This document shows positions 11,856 through 24,521 of a stretch of DNA of 64,000 bases, in pieces. Source of the stretch: Sarcocystis neurona. Taxonomy: Eukaryota > Apicomplexa > Conoidasida > Eucoccidiorida > Sarcocystidae. The stretch is taken from the NCBI GenBank assembly GCA_000727475.1, contig KL647301.1:2802138-2866137 (forward strand), in the 5' to 3' direction. Below the pieces are notes generated by a model that saw only the letters and a program-made list of their open reading frames with translations, was not told where the DNA came from and searched no databases. A program made the position numbers and the translations under genes. Every line of letters starts with the position of its first letter. Position 1 is the first letter of the stretch.

Positions 11856-14800
11856 CGTGTGTAATGTTCTCACCCAACAAAAATTGTACGGAGGGAATCG
11901 TGGCGGGATACAGTAGGGCGGCTGACTCACAGGACGGCACGAACTACCGCTTCGAAGCTGTTATAGGATACGGGTAGACACAGTATAACAAACAGTGAAG
12001 AATCCAGTTGAACACGTGCGCGACGGGGAGAAAACAAAAGACAGAATAACACTCGTTAGAGAGGAAAAGAGAGACACAATGACACTCGTTACAGTAGCGA
12101 CACGAAAATTGCTCGTGGTGGTTCACGAACGTAAAAAATTCTTGCCGCAGATGTCCTTTTCGTCGGGTGTACGGTCAATCGAGGGGTTCATGCCAGGTTG
12201 CAAACGGGAAACCGCAGTGGACGCAAGCGCAAGACGTGCAGAAAATTTCTACGAAAAACTCCTCCACGGGTTGTACTGTAAATGCCCTGCTTGCAGAACT
12301 GCGCTCGAAGAAGGTAGAAATGGAAAAACACGCAATGCAGAAAGAGAACCCATACACTAAAACATACACCGGAAATGAGACGACACTCGCGAGAGCAGGT
12401 TTTTACCAGTGTAGAATCAGGAATTCTTGCGCACCGCGTGTGTAGTTCTCTGCATGCGCCTCGAAGCGATGGCCCTGAACGGCGTCACACCACGTATTAT
12501 AGGTTCTCTACCAACTTATGTGTAAATATATGTTTATTACCACTATTTAATCCCTTCACACATTTCAGCCAGCAGGAAGTGGGACATTTAAGTGGTGTGC
12601 TGGCTAGTAGATTGTACTCATACCTCTGGATGAACGAATGTGTACATCCATCTCAGGAATCCGCTTTGAGAGCGTTCGAAACACATGAACCGCACTACCA
12701 TACATAATCATATGCCTATTCGTTGCAAAACATAACGTTCTGAACAGGATGTTCTCTGTAAACACAAGCATATAAGGGAACTGTCTTTTTGTCTGTTCCA
12801 CAGTAGACTAATTCCTCGTCTTTGTTCTGTATCTTGGTGAGCAGTTTCTCGTGCAAGTAGCCGACCGCGGCGATGGCACGGAAAAGCCTTGGGAAGCAGC
12901 CCACGAAACAGCCACTAGTACGTGGAATCTTAGTCATAATTGCCGCAAGTAACAAGACAGCCTACTGGTTGTTTCTCTTACAGGCGTACTAGTATTGTTT
13001 CGTTCATGAGGGCCGCACACCTGATATCGGAAAGGTAGCTTCTGTTGGTGATGCGTATGAATGTGTGTGTACATACATATGTATATATATGATACGTTCG
13101 GCTGAGCTTCGACACATATGTGAGAATACAGGTTATTTAGGATTTGCGGGCGTTAGGCTCGACACAAAAGTAAATGATGGACGCGCCAGAGTCGAATCTT
13201 CCCTGGTGCTGCGCTACAACGTATCCGTGCCTCTCCGAAGGATATGTCTCGGCACCCTGGCGCACTTGGTTTTCGCTTTTCCTTGAATACATATCAAGCT
13301 TTACATCTAAGTCCGTAGCGAATCCCGTCCCCCAGGTGAAGTAGTCTAAGCTGCGAAGTCTATGCTGCAAGTTCAGCCGACACTCGTTTGAGACGGGAAA
13401 TGCGGCTTGGAACCCACAACGTACGTGCGAAATTGGAGAGAACCCAGTCTTCTGGTTAGTGCGAACTTGAAGTTCGGGCGGTGCGTCTGCACTGCTCTTC
13501 ACTCATAGCGTTGCCTGCTATCTGTTACAATAAATGAACTTCAATCGATAACAGGACTGAGCTGCTACTAGTACTACCAGCGTCTCCGTCTGAAACTTCT
13601 GCCCGCACTGCTGCGTATTTGACGGAGGGGTTCAGATGGACCTACTCTTACAGTCTCAGCCTGTACCAGTACTTTATGTGGGACTGACACCAGCGGGCAA
13701 CTAAGGACGGAGCTGTGGTGCAAAAACATGTATGGTGAGAGTGAAGATTGTGCAGAGTCAACCTTACCACCTCCAGTAGGACACTGGAAACATGCTTATA
13801 ATATATAAGAACATATGTCGATAATTGGAGAATGTTTGAAACTGCAAGTTTAGAGGACTTACGCGTGGTAGTCGCACGTCACTCACGGTCTAAGTGAAGC
13901 GCAGGGTCTGCATACTACAGCATGGTATGCAGCTATTCTAACAAAACAAAGCAGCTTTGCTGTCCTCAAGTGTTAGCGCGAAATACCATAAGGTACCCAT
14001 GTACTAATATTAAATGGAGCGTGTCGGGAGTGATACCTCGTTCCTCGTGTTTGTGGAGTGATGTCCGGAGTGGCATAAATGTACGCGAGCGCCTCGCTTC
14101 CTGATGCGAACTAGAGAGATGCACAGATACGTGTGCAACTTTGCCGACGAACGGAACGTCGTAACGGTGGCCCCTCTGCTTGCCCTTCCTGCTGAAGAAG
14201 CTAGTGATGGCCTCGACCGTCATGACCCGTATAGGCTCAACGGGAGAGAACGGATCAACTTCCGCGAAGTTCAAGGACTACGCGGTCAGGTATAATTCAA
14301 CTGTCAAACGAAAAACATGTGAACTTGCAGAGGGGACAAGACCTGAAGACAGGCTCAATATGACGTTTAGATCTGGAGCAGCGACGAGTTGCAGGCTGTG
14401 CCATCCGTGCTAGTGCGTGCTGCATGGTGCCGGCAGCTCGCGTGCGATACGCGAAATTGCTTTGTTCTCACTTTTTTGAGGCGCTCACGCGAGCGTGGGG
14501 ACGCAGCTGTGCCTTTAGGATACTTAAGTGGATACAGAGATTTAGACCCGTACAGTTAGCTGTGTTCTAGCTTAGCCACGTACGTCAAGCATATTGCCAC
14601 ACAACTACAGTGGACGTCAGACACAACCGTCGCACTTCGTCGGATAATGTACCGGCCACGGGAACATAGCAGGCGCTGCTACAGAAGCAGCAAACTATAC
14701 GAAAGACACCGGAGAGACACACCCTGGTTGTCGCGTATGATGAAGCTTATTCTATATCCACATAACACAGGTATACACAAACGTGTACCCACGGATGAAG

Positions 14801-17684
14801 AAACAGGACGACATAATTTTACCATTGAAATATAGGTGTACATATACATATATATGTGTACTTGAATATGTGTCATTCACTTATTGAGGATACGCATATG
14901 TTCAAACGTGAGCACTCCGCAGTACTGCACACTGTGTACGCCGCTGAAATGTAGCACTGATTTCGAAATCTGCAAAGGCCTTCTCTTCCGTCACAGAGTC
15001 TCTGACGCAGCACTGGAAGTACTGTCACTACCAGCGGTAGGAACAAGAAAGGTACTGCCATATGCTAAAAGGAGCACGAGGAAAAAGAAGAGGTAGAATA
15101 GAACCTTTACCGGGACGAGCTGGGCTATTTCGTGGAATCCCTACATATACACAAGCGAGTCTGATCTCTTTAGAGAAAAGATTTCATGAAAAGCTACATA
15201 CGTTGCGGGGTGTGTACAGCGTCATCAGTGTCAGCGACTGCGTTTCGAGGCGACGTCACGCGTCTGCATACACTGCACGAAGTTGCAATCAATTTTAATC
15301 GGAAGCAAGTGCGACATATATAGAGAGAGGAAGAAGGAGAGAAAAACAAGGAACGTACTGAGAAATTCCCGCAGCACATTAATACACAGTAGCAGAATAA
15401 TATTTAGTACTGCATCTGAATGGGAACGCTCCGGGAGCCACACGTGTACACCATTTAATGACGTAAATAAATGCGCTGAAGACTTATAGCAATACAAGTA
15501 CCGGTACACGCTGGCAGAAGATTAGGTGTTGCATTTGAAAGGTAACTCTACGGAAGCCGCACGCATATTCCAGCCTCTTTTTGTGCATTCAATGAGGACT
15601 CATCGAGATATAAATGTTGAGCTAGAGAGAAGAACATCAGATGTTACATTCAAAAGGAAACGGTATTGAATTTGCACACATACAACAGCCCCTCTTCATG
15701 AACGTTCGACCTCTGCCAGAGTACCATTAGTAGTGGTACTATTCACAGTCTTCGTAGTAATCGTGGTACTAGTCCTGCTGATAGCAACAAGACTAGTAGT
15801 ACGCGAAGGAGTACAAGGATACGTAGCAGCAGGGAGTGCAGTTATGCTATCGCGCTTCATGGACTACTTGTTTAGTGGCAATAATGGTAGAAAAGGAAGT
15901 AGCGATCTTTTTGTCGCACAGGTCCGGTGGAAAAGAGGGTGGTACACGGGCAAGTAGTGACAGCTCCTATTAGGTACCCAGACAGACGGCTGACTCGGAA
16001 GGGTGCAGGAAGTAAGGGTTTAATGTTATCCTTGTATTCTGCGCACTCATGCAACGAAGGTAGTAGGGAGGTCGTCGAGCGACAAATCCGTTTCTTCACA
16101 ATAAATATGCCTCCAAGACGATGTGTATTTCATGTACGGTACTTTGTTTCGTATCTACGTACAGACCTGTAATTGTAGCAGCAGAACAGAACGCTACCCT
16201 AGATCTGCATTTATCAACCATCCAGTGTCACGACTAGGAAAACGCCGCCTGCGCTACACGAAGTATGTCAAACTTCGAAGTTAACTCATTTACTGCGTCC
16301 TCCCGTGAGCGGGTTACGTAGTTCGTCCAGACCGCAGTATAAATTGTCCTCGTATATGATAGACTCTAAGGATGAAGCAAGCAGTTAGTAGAGAATGAAC
16401 TCCCTCCTTGCTGTCCGTGGAACGAGGAGGGTACGAGCTGGACACTCGGGCGTGCGCACCAAACAAATTTCCGAGCTCTTTGTGGAGGCCAATTCATCGG
16501 CTATGTGTTCTGACCAGCATAAGTAAGAAATTGATGATGTCAAAACAGAACTCGCTCAAAATGATGCAGTGGGACGTCAGGTGTGTGTTGCGAGCGGTAG
16601 CCTGCTACGTACACGAAGACACGACCAGCCCGAAAGCCCACGGCCACGCTAAGCTACACAGCTGGCTTGCACCCCATGCTCGTCTCGCCTTCATCTGCAC
16701 ACATGGATGTAGACAACACTGAGTACTGTCTGTTTTCGCGTCTGCTTTCGATTTCCTGCATGCGGGGGCTAATCCAGGGGGTTGTTGGCAAAGTTCCCGT
16801 CTCCTTCATCTACAAGTCGGGAGCCTGAAACAACACGTTGCCAAAGTTGCCAGGACGCGTATGCATGCTGTTACGTTTATCCCTGCTCTGCAAATTGCTG
16901 CCAGTCAGGCGCGTGAAGAGGTAACTCTGTTCACGCACTCGGATTAGGCGTACCTAATTTACCTTTACGGCATGGGGCACAGTTTTGTGGTCGACTAGGT
17001 GGTGTCTAAGGAGGGCGGCCCTTACTGAGGCTGCCCTCCACTTCACAGAGAAATGCTGTTTTCCCACCTGTATTTTCTGACCCTGTCTTTCCGCGGCGCA
17101 GATTCTCAATGTGAAGCCGTCCACTAGAAGTGAAAGCATGGTTTTGGCAAGGTACTGGACCGTCTTATGCGTGTTTGTCGCCCCCCATCTCTTCGATGCG
17201 GTGTCTACTGCAGTACATCAGAAAATTTCCTCTCGCTTGCTTTTTTCTTATTGCATCCCAGACCCCCTCGGGAACAGTTGTGTACACCACACTTAAACAC
17301 TTTTTGTGCACACATGTGTAGAGACGGAGTCTCCATTCCAAGACACACCTCGTCCTTGATGAAACAGGACACCATCACGTGTTCCTAAACTTCATCCTGG
17401 CCGTGCGAACAGTAGCAACACCACATTATTCTAATACTGATACAGAAGTATAACTAATAGCTTAGCTTGCCTATTTCTAACTCTAGGACACCCAGTGTTT
17501 CAATATTGTTCGTGAATATGTCTACGCGTCCGCCATCCCTCTTCTCTCCAACACGCACTTGTAAACGAACGCCGACACACACGTGACCACATACTAAGTC
17601 AACATTACTATTCTGCCCTCTTCGGCGCAATCCGGTTCCGAAAAATCCCGTGCCCAGGTGTGTACCCGTCTCCGCGCTATCAAA
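11856..17684. other. Long spacer upstream of the RAP gene
   Basis: Mostly unstructured, with fewer microsatellites than elsewhere and scattered short triplet-like tracts (for example actagtact-type runs near 15730-15840). The best protein-like patch is 12140-12320 (+), where two frames look reasonable: one with ENFYEKLLHGLYCKCPACRT, the other with a helical LLAELRSKKVEMEK just before a possible AAG|GTAGAA donor. I could not decide between them or link them to neighbours. No RNA gene was recognised. Confidence 0.4.
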
Positions 17685-20600
17685 ATGAAGGGGAAGCCGT
17701 TCGTCACTTCCCGTTCCAGTCTATGGCGGCCTCCCTTTCTTGCACGTCCCACAACTCTTTGCAGCCAACACAAACAAGTGATGTCTACTCCGGTATCTGC
17801 AGAACCCGTCGACTCTGCGCACAAAGGCGCAGTTCGTCTTCCTTTCGAGCTTCTACCGCAGGGTTTTCTCTCTTCCCCCACTTGTCACTTGTGTATTCAC
17901 GAGGGCCTCAATCCTCCAAACTTTAGCTCTGGCAGTCAGATGAAGCATCACCCTTTGTGCAGCAGGATAGTGCTTCAAGTCTCTTCAGTAAAACAGCGTC
18001 CGTCAAAAGCTAAGCTTTCGTTGGGCTGCATTATCTGTTCGTTACCGTCGCATACATATCCGACCATCAGCGTCAGCGGCATTGCTGCCGTAGCGGCGGA
18101 TTCGAAGGACGTGGCGGCAGCTTTCCTTAATGCTTCCCTCTTTCCTTCGAGCGGCACGGACGAAACAAACAATATCCGACGTAAACTCCCGCATGGTTTC
18201 TCTTTTCCGACTGTAAAGCGAACTTTTAGTTCCTCTTCTGCATTTTCGAATACCTGTTCTTCAGTGCACCTACCCAGAACTCACGTTTCTTCCACTGTAG
18301 CTCTCTGCCACCACTCTTTACCCGCTGGAGACACAAGCAGCGGCTGTCTTCCTCCGGCACCGGCTTCTTCAGCTGCGACCCAAGCAACGACCCAAAGGAA
18401 AGACGTGGCTAGTAAACATGTTTGTCTTCCTGTTTCTTACGGCGCCAGCAACAAACCAAATATCGTGTTCTCACCGCTTCCTGCTCTCGTTTCTTGGCCT
18501 GCGGCGGCAGGGCGTGCTCCGTCGCAGTGCGGGTCGCAGCAGCACTTTTGCAGGTGCCTCACGTATGTGGAAGCGCGCGGCAAGATGACGGCAGCCCAGA
18601 CAATGACGGATCCAGTCGACATTCTCAATTTCTTTGTGGCGAATGCTGATGCTTCTACTGCGCTTCTGGGCACTTGCTTGAGGAGGATTGCGAGTACCTC
18701 CTCAGAAGAAAAGTTAAAAGAAATTGTCAAAGACGAAAGATTTCAGCAGCTTGTCCGTCTCCTCGAGGCTCGCGTAGACGACTGCGACGCTCGAATGCTC
18801 ACGCAGCTCTGCCAGGCCCTGTACAGATTCAGGAAGCATACGGACGCCATCGCTGAGGTAAGCAAGACGCCTGTGACTTTTCAGACGAAATGCGATTTCA
18901 CCGGTGTATAGATGTGTTTGTGAGCCCGACAACGTATGTAAGGAGAACCCACCTCTGTACACGTACATCTGTGAAGATCGCTGTCTTTGTATACCCTGCT
19001 ATGCACAATACATGTGTAGGTATGCATATGCACGTATGTATATATTTGTATGTGGGCTGCAGTTCCGGGCTGCGCAAGTGTATACGGGTATACATACATG
19101 AGGACAAATATATGTCTTTGTATCTCTGCGCGTGCGCAGACGTATCTGTGTGCAATGCAGAAGTCGTGTGAGAAGCCTGTAACACGACACACGCGTGAAT
19201 CTCTTCACTCTATTAAAACCGTGACACAAACGCAGAACATACATGTGTGCATATTTTGATAAGCAGTCTACTACTCTTATACGCACCTGTATACATTTAT
19301 ATACATATATATATACATAAATATAGGTATGTAAACGTGCAGACGATGAGACCTGTGCAACTGGACATATACATAATCATATATATATATACATAGACAG
19401 ACGGATGTAGACATACATACATATATATGTACATGCCATCCCGGAACTGTAGCCCATATACATATATATACGCACATACGTATGTATACATGTATTACGT
19501 ACAGCAGGGTATACAAAAACAAGAATCTTCACAGGTGTACACACACAGACGTGAGATCTCCCCGTCTACATACCTCTATCTATCTATGTATGTATATACA
19601 TGTACGTATACGAGTAGTAGACTTGTTATGAAAATATGTACACTTGTGTGTTCTGCACTTCTGTCACGGTTTATAAACTGAAAGAGATTCACGCGTGTGT
19701 CGTGTTACAGGTTTCTTACGCGACTTCTGCGTTGCAGACACATTCGTCTGGACAAGCACTGAGATACAAACACATACGTGTATATCTGGACGAGATTTTA
19801 GTACTTGTTATCGCGCGTACGTGGATGTAAATGTATGTGTACACTTGTAGGCAGTGAGGGGATTGCAACGCATGGATTGAGGTGCACGAAGGTTGCTGGG
19901 GCCACGTCAAGGTAGACCGCTGCACTGCCCTGTATGTGTGATTCCACCTGCTTGCCTTCGTGTTGATCGTACATCCCCCACGCAGTACACCCGCCTTCGT
20001 ATACACACATACACATATGCACATATGCATTTCAAATGTGTACTGGGTGGAGAGTTTTGAATGCAGGCACATAGATATACGTGTGTGTCTATAGGGAATA
20101 ACGTCTATGCATGTGTGCAGCCGCATGTACAGACAAACATACCTACGTGTACATATATATATATACATATGGATTGCGTACGCGTAACGATTTCTCTGTG
20201 TCCAATATACTATATGTGTATATCGTAGCGTACGTTTAGAAGTCACACGAAAGTTAGAACGGCCGGATATAAGTAGAAGAGAAAAGCTAGTGGGTCAAGT
20301 CCAGCTCTTCGATGGGCCTCTGTGTACGTTCTTTATTGCTTCTTTTTCCGCTGCAGCTGGGTCGCCGAGTGTCGAACGTAGTGGTGCGCAGAGAAAACGC
20401 TTTCTCCCCTAAAAACATTGCTTCTCTGGTCTTCGCTTTCTCCTGGCTTCGCCTGGATAACGTCCTGGTTCTCCATGAGTTTCTGCTCGCCGAGGCAATG
20501 AAACTGCTAGCCGAAATGGAGCCCACGGAGGTCGTAACGCTTCTTGAGGGCTTCCGACGCATGGGCGTGGGGTCGAAAGAAACGACCAATTTGCTGCTGG

Positions 20601-23600
20601 AGAAACTCACCGACGACGTCGATCGGTTTACCAGCAAGGACGTGGTGGCCCTTCTGAAAGCCATGTCTTCTGCTGGGTAAGGAGGACAGGAAGTTTAAAA
20701 AGAAGTGCGGAGGACGACGGTGGAGCGCGCGTACATTTTGAAAATGCAAAGGAGCGGGGGAGAAAAAAAAACGAGCAGGAAATGTGGGTGATATGTGAGT
20801 AAAGCAAAAAGCCCGCATAAAAGCAACACCAGCAAATATCTCGGATGGATGCTGCAGACTCGTGCACTAATGACAGCGAACGTTCTGTAGCTACCGGTGT
20901 AGACACCTCTCCGTGGGCATACACGTCTGTCGGTATATGTTATCTACTCGTAGATAAGAGGATTAGACCACTCCTGCGTATCATCCTACAGTTAACAGAC
21001 TGATTATAAACTAGAAATTTATTTATACTCGCTAAGGTATACGAGTCGGTTCCTCTGTATCTGTGTAAAGCACTTTCCCGTGGTACCACAGCGCACCAAC
21101 CTGTGTTAGACACACACAGCCACATTATGTGTACGTGAGTGTATGCCTCTCTAGGCAAAGAAACCCCGCCGGCCAGCCACTCGGGGAGATGTGTCAGCCG
21201 ACGCGTTGTGTGACGCCGTTACTGAACTGTTATTACCTATGCCAGGTTGTAATCTTTATACGAAATGAGTCTGTCCATATGTGCTCACAGCGAACGAGAG
21301 CTGGGAGCGGACAGGTAGACGGAGAAGCAGCGAGACTTCCCGGTAGAGAAACCTTTGTCTAGGAGAGCAAAGAGAACTGCGGCTGCCTTACTGGGTGGAC
21401 ACGAACTCAACTTCCCATCGACGAACAGCAGCAGCAGCAGTCGCCCCCTGTGTCCATATTTTTCTCGTTGTTTATGTCTGCTTGTGTAAAGGGGGACTTC
21501 GTCTGTATCGACGTCTATGTAGGAGGTGTTGTTTTGTCCGGCGGGTTCTGGCGTTGTCTCTGCAGGACGGCCCGGGGTTTTTTGTTGAGGCGAGTGGCGA
21601 CCCTGGCTTTCGACAATTTAGAAACATTCCACCCGCGGCAACTGGCGTCCATTTTGTGCAGTTTGACGCGTCTTCGCTTCGCGACGGTGCAGAACTGCGA
21701 CCAGCTGTTCTCCCTGCTGCGCCCTTCGCTGAATGCGCTGCCAGCTGCTGCTCTCTACGAAACTCTGGAAGCTCTCACGCTCGTTTCTTTTCCCCAAGCC
21801 GCGGCGATCAACGACTGCATCGAGGCTCTGTGGAAAGCCGGGAACGAAGGAGCTATGGCTCTCACGTATGCCGTTGCGGTTGTCTATGCCATACTTCAAT
21901 TTCAGCTGCACGGTACGCGCCTCCCTGCACACGCAGGTGGTACATACGCACGTCTGTCTTACGGACGTGCGCGCATGCGCCCACACCTCCATATGTGTGT
22001 GCAAATACAGAGAGGAAAAGGGTAGGGAGACACGCAGGAAGAAAGGTAGACGGACGTGGTTGCATGTGCGCACATGCACGTCTGTATAAGTGTGACCTGT
22101 TGGGTCGCTGATGGATTTTCTTCAGGAAGGGCGACTCCCACTTCGCGTGAGTCAGTACAGAATCGACACATGTACATGTCTGCTCGTGCATCAGTTAGGA
22201 GAGCAGTGGACGCACATGCTCGCGGAAGCGGAAAGATAAAGAAGGCGGGTTTTCCCTGTGAGGCGGCCCTGTTTTTCCACCACTCCACTTTTAAGGGTGG
22301 GGCTGTGCAAGTTCCCATCTTCGACACATTTTCCTTCTCTCGCAGTCCTTTTCTTCCCAATTTGTCTCGAAGTAGCGCAGCTAAAGGACCCGTCTGTTCG
22401 TTGCTCCACTTAGAAGAGGGAAGAAGGTCCTAACCTTTTCGGCTGCATATCCGTCACAAAAAATGTAGCGCACATCGTCTGCTTTGCGTGGTGTGTTTAT
22501 GTCTCGAGGTCTGCATACATACGTACATATGTATATATATATGTATATGTACGGCTCCCTATGCACCTAGTAAGGACGCGACGGATGCCGCAGAAATGTC
22601 TGAAGAAGCGCACCGCCGTTATTTCCTGTTCTGTGTTGGTGTCTCGTCCTCAGCTCCAAGCGAGCATCCCCCGGTCTGCACCACAGACGTGTGGACATCC
22701 TATTGTGGATACGTGTATGTATGCATGTATGCACGTGCATATACATGTATATGTATGTAGATAGATGTATATATACGGGTAGACATGCTCTGCGCGTTTG
22801 TACGTCTGTTTCTCAGTAGACACGTTTTTTCCTCCCCAAGTACGCACACGGCAGCGCATTCACACATATATTCGAACGTATGGACGACTTTTTGGGTGTG
22901 ATGACTATTTCTCTCACTACGAATATATCTGCATATGTTCATACAAGTGAACCCTGGTTTTTCACTTTACGCGGGCGTGCGATTCTTCTTGTGTTCTTCT
23001 CTCGCCCTCTCGTTACCCCCGTCTTTTGACGCAGCAGACTCACCACGGCTTCGTCCAGTGCCAGAAAGTCGCACAGACACGCATCCGCATGTTGCTTTGT
23101 TGTAAAGAGACAGAGACACGCATGCATGTTATAGGCGGGGAACCTACGTGCACGCAGCAACACGCCGTACACACGACCTGCCATACGTGCAGACATTTAT
23201 GCGGGAAAATGCGCAGATATGTCTCTGTTTGTCTCTGTCTGTCTGCGTCGAAGATCCTCTACGCAAGCTGTGTATGTGTGAAGGACTCCGGGTGTGTATG
23301 GGTAAAAATGTGCTGTCTACAGTCCAGATGCTACATACGTGGACACGTGTACATATGGCTATACGTAGGCCTCGTCACTATGAACTACAATGTATAGGAG
23401 AGAAGAGGGCTGGTCCTACTTACGTCTATGGGTACACACGTGTATATTTCTGCATGTGGGAAAATATATGCATATATATGTATAGTGTGTATGTATCGGG
23501 TACGTGCAGTGTAGATGTAACACAGAACGGGTGTGTGTATAGAACACTGTTTGTCTGTGCATACACATGTTTACGTATGTATCGGGAGGTCGTACCCGTA

Positions 23601-24487
23601 TGGTAGTGTCTGTGCGCCGCATCTGCAGACAAACCTTCAAAAGGCACTCTCAATTCGTTTTCGCTAGCATATCTACTTGACACGTACATGTAGCGCTGAA
23701 TACATATAAATACATATACGCACATATATATACAGTCCACGTATGTATATTTGTGTATATATATATATGTATTTATGGAAATATGGAGGTAGGGGGCTTC
23801 TGACAAATGTGTTCGTCGCAGACTTGCGTAGTTGGTGATGTATACTGGTGAAAAGTGCCTCGCGGTATCTAACGTGAACCTACACGTAGATATACGACTT
23901 GAGAGGTGGCCGTATGTATATATATATATATGTATGTAGAGTTATTTGTAAACGTACCCATGTACGTATATGCGTGTGCATGAGAATGTATGTCTACACA
24001 GTTCCCTGACGCGTGTGCGGGTGCTTCTGCTGTGATGCGGATGCTACTGCTGTTTTCCTGCCGCTGCTGTTGTCGCACGTCGGTCCCAGATAAAACGGAG
24101 ATGGCGAAGGAGCTTCTGGAGGCCATCTGCCAACGTCGTCCTCCCGAAGGAAAGTAGGACTGTGCTGGAAGTCCGGAATAACGCAAAATGTGCAATGTCG
24201 TATGCCCGCCCATATCTGTATAGTCAAACATATATATGTGCTGTATCTGCTTGTGTCAAGTTTTCTCGCTGTCACCTGCACGCCCGCAACCCAGCTTCTG
24301 TTTATCCGAGCCCCTGCGTCTCACCCCATACATACACTTGTGTCCGTCTGTGCTGTTTATCTGTATAGATACATATATATATATGCGTACACCCACGTCT
24401 GTAGACGTATCTCTGGTCGGAAAGAGAGAGAGGTAGGTGTACTCAATGATGTACGCATACATAAAATTTGTACATATATCCCCTATG

Positions 24488-24521
<34 letters not shown>

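Noticed and set aside
13137..13502. 121-codon minus-strand open frame
   Set aside because: It starts at GTG, has no recognisable motif and no splice context; not better than its antisense frame.
17658..17684. Earlier in-frame start of the RAP gene at 17658
   Set aside because: That codon is GTG. The first in-frame ATG, at 17685, has a good translation-start context.
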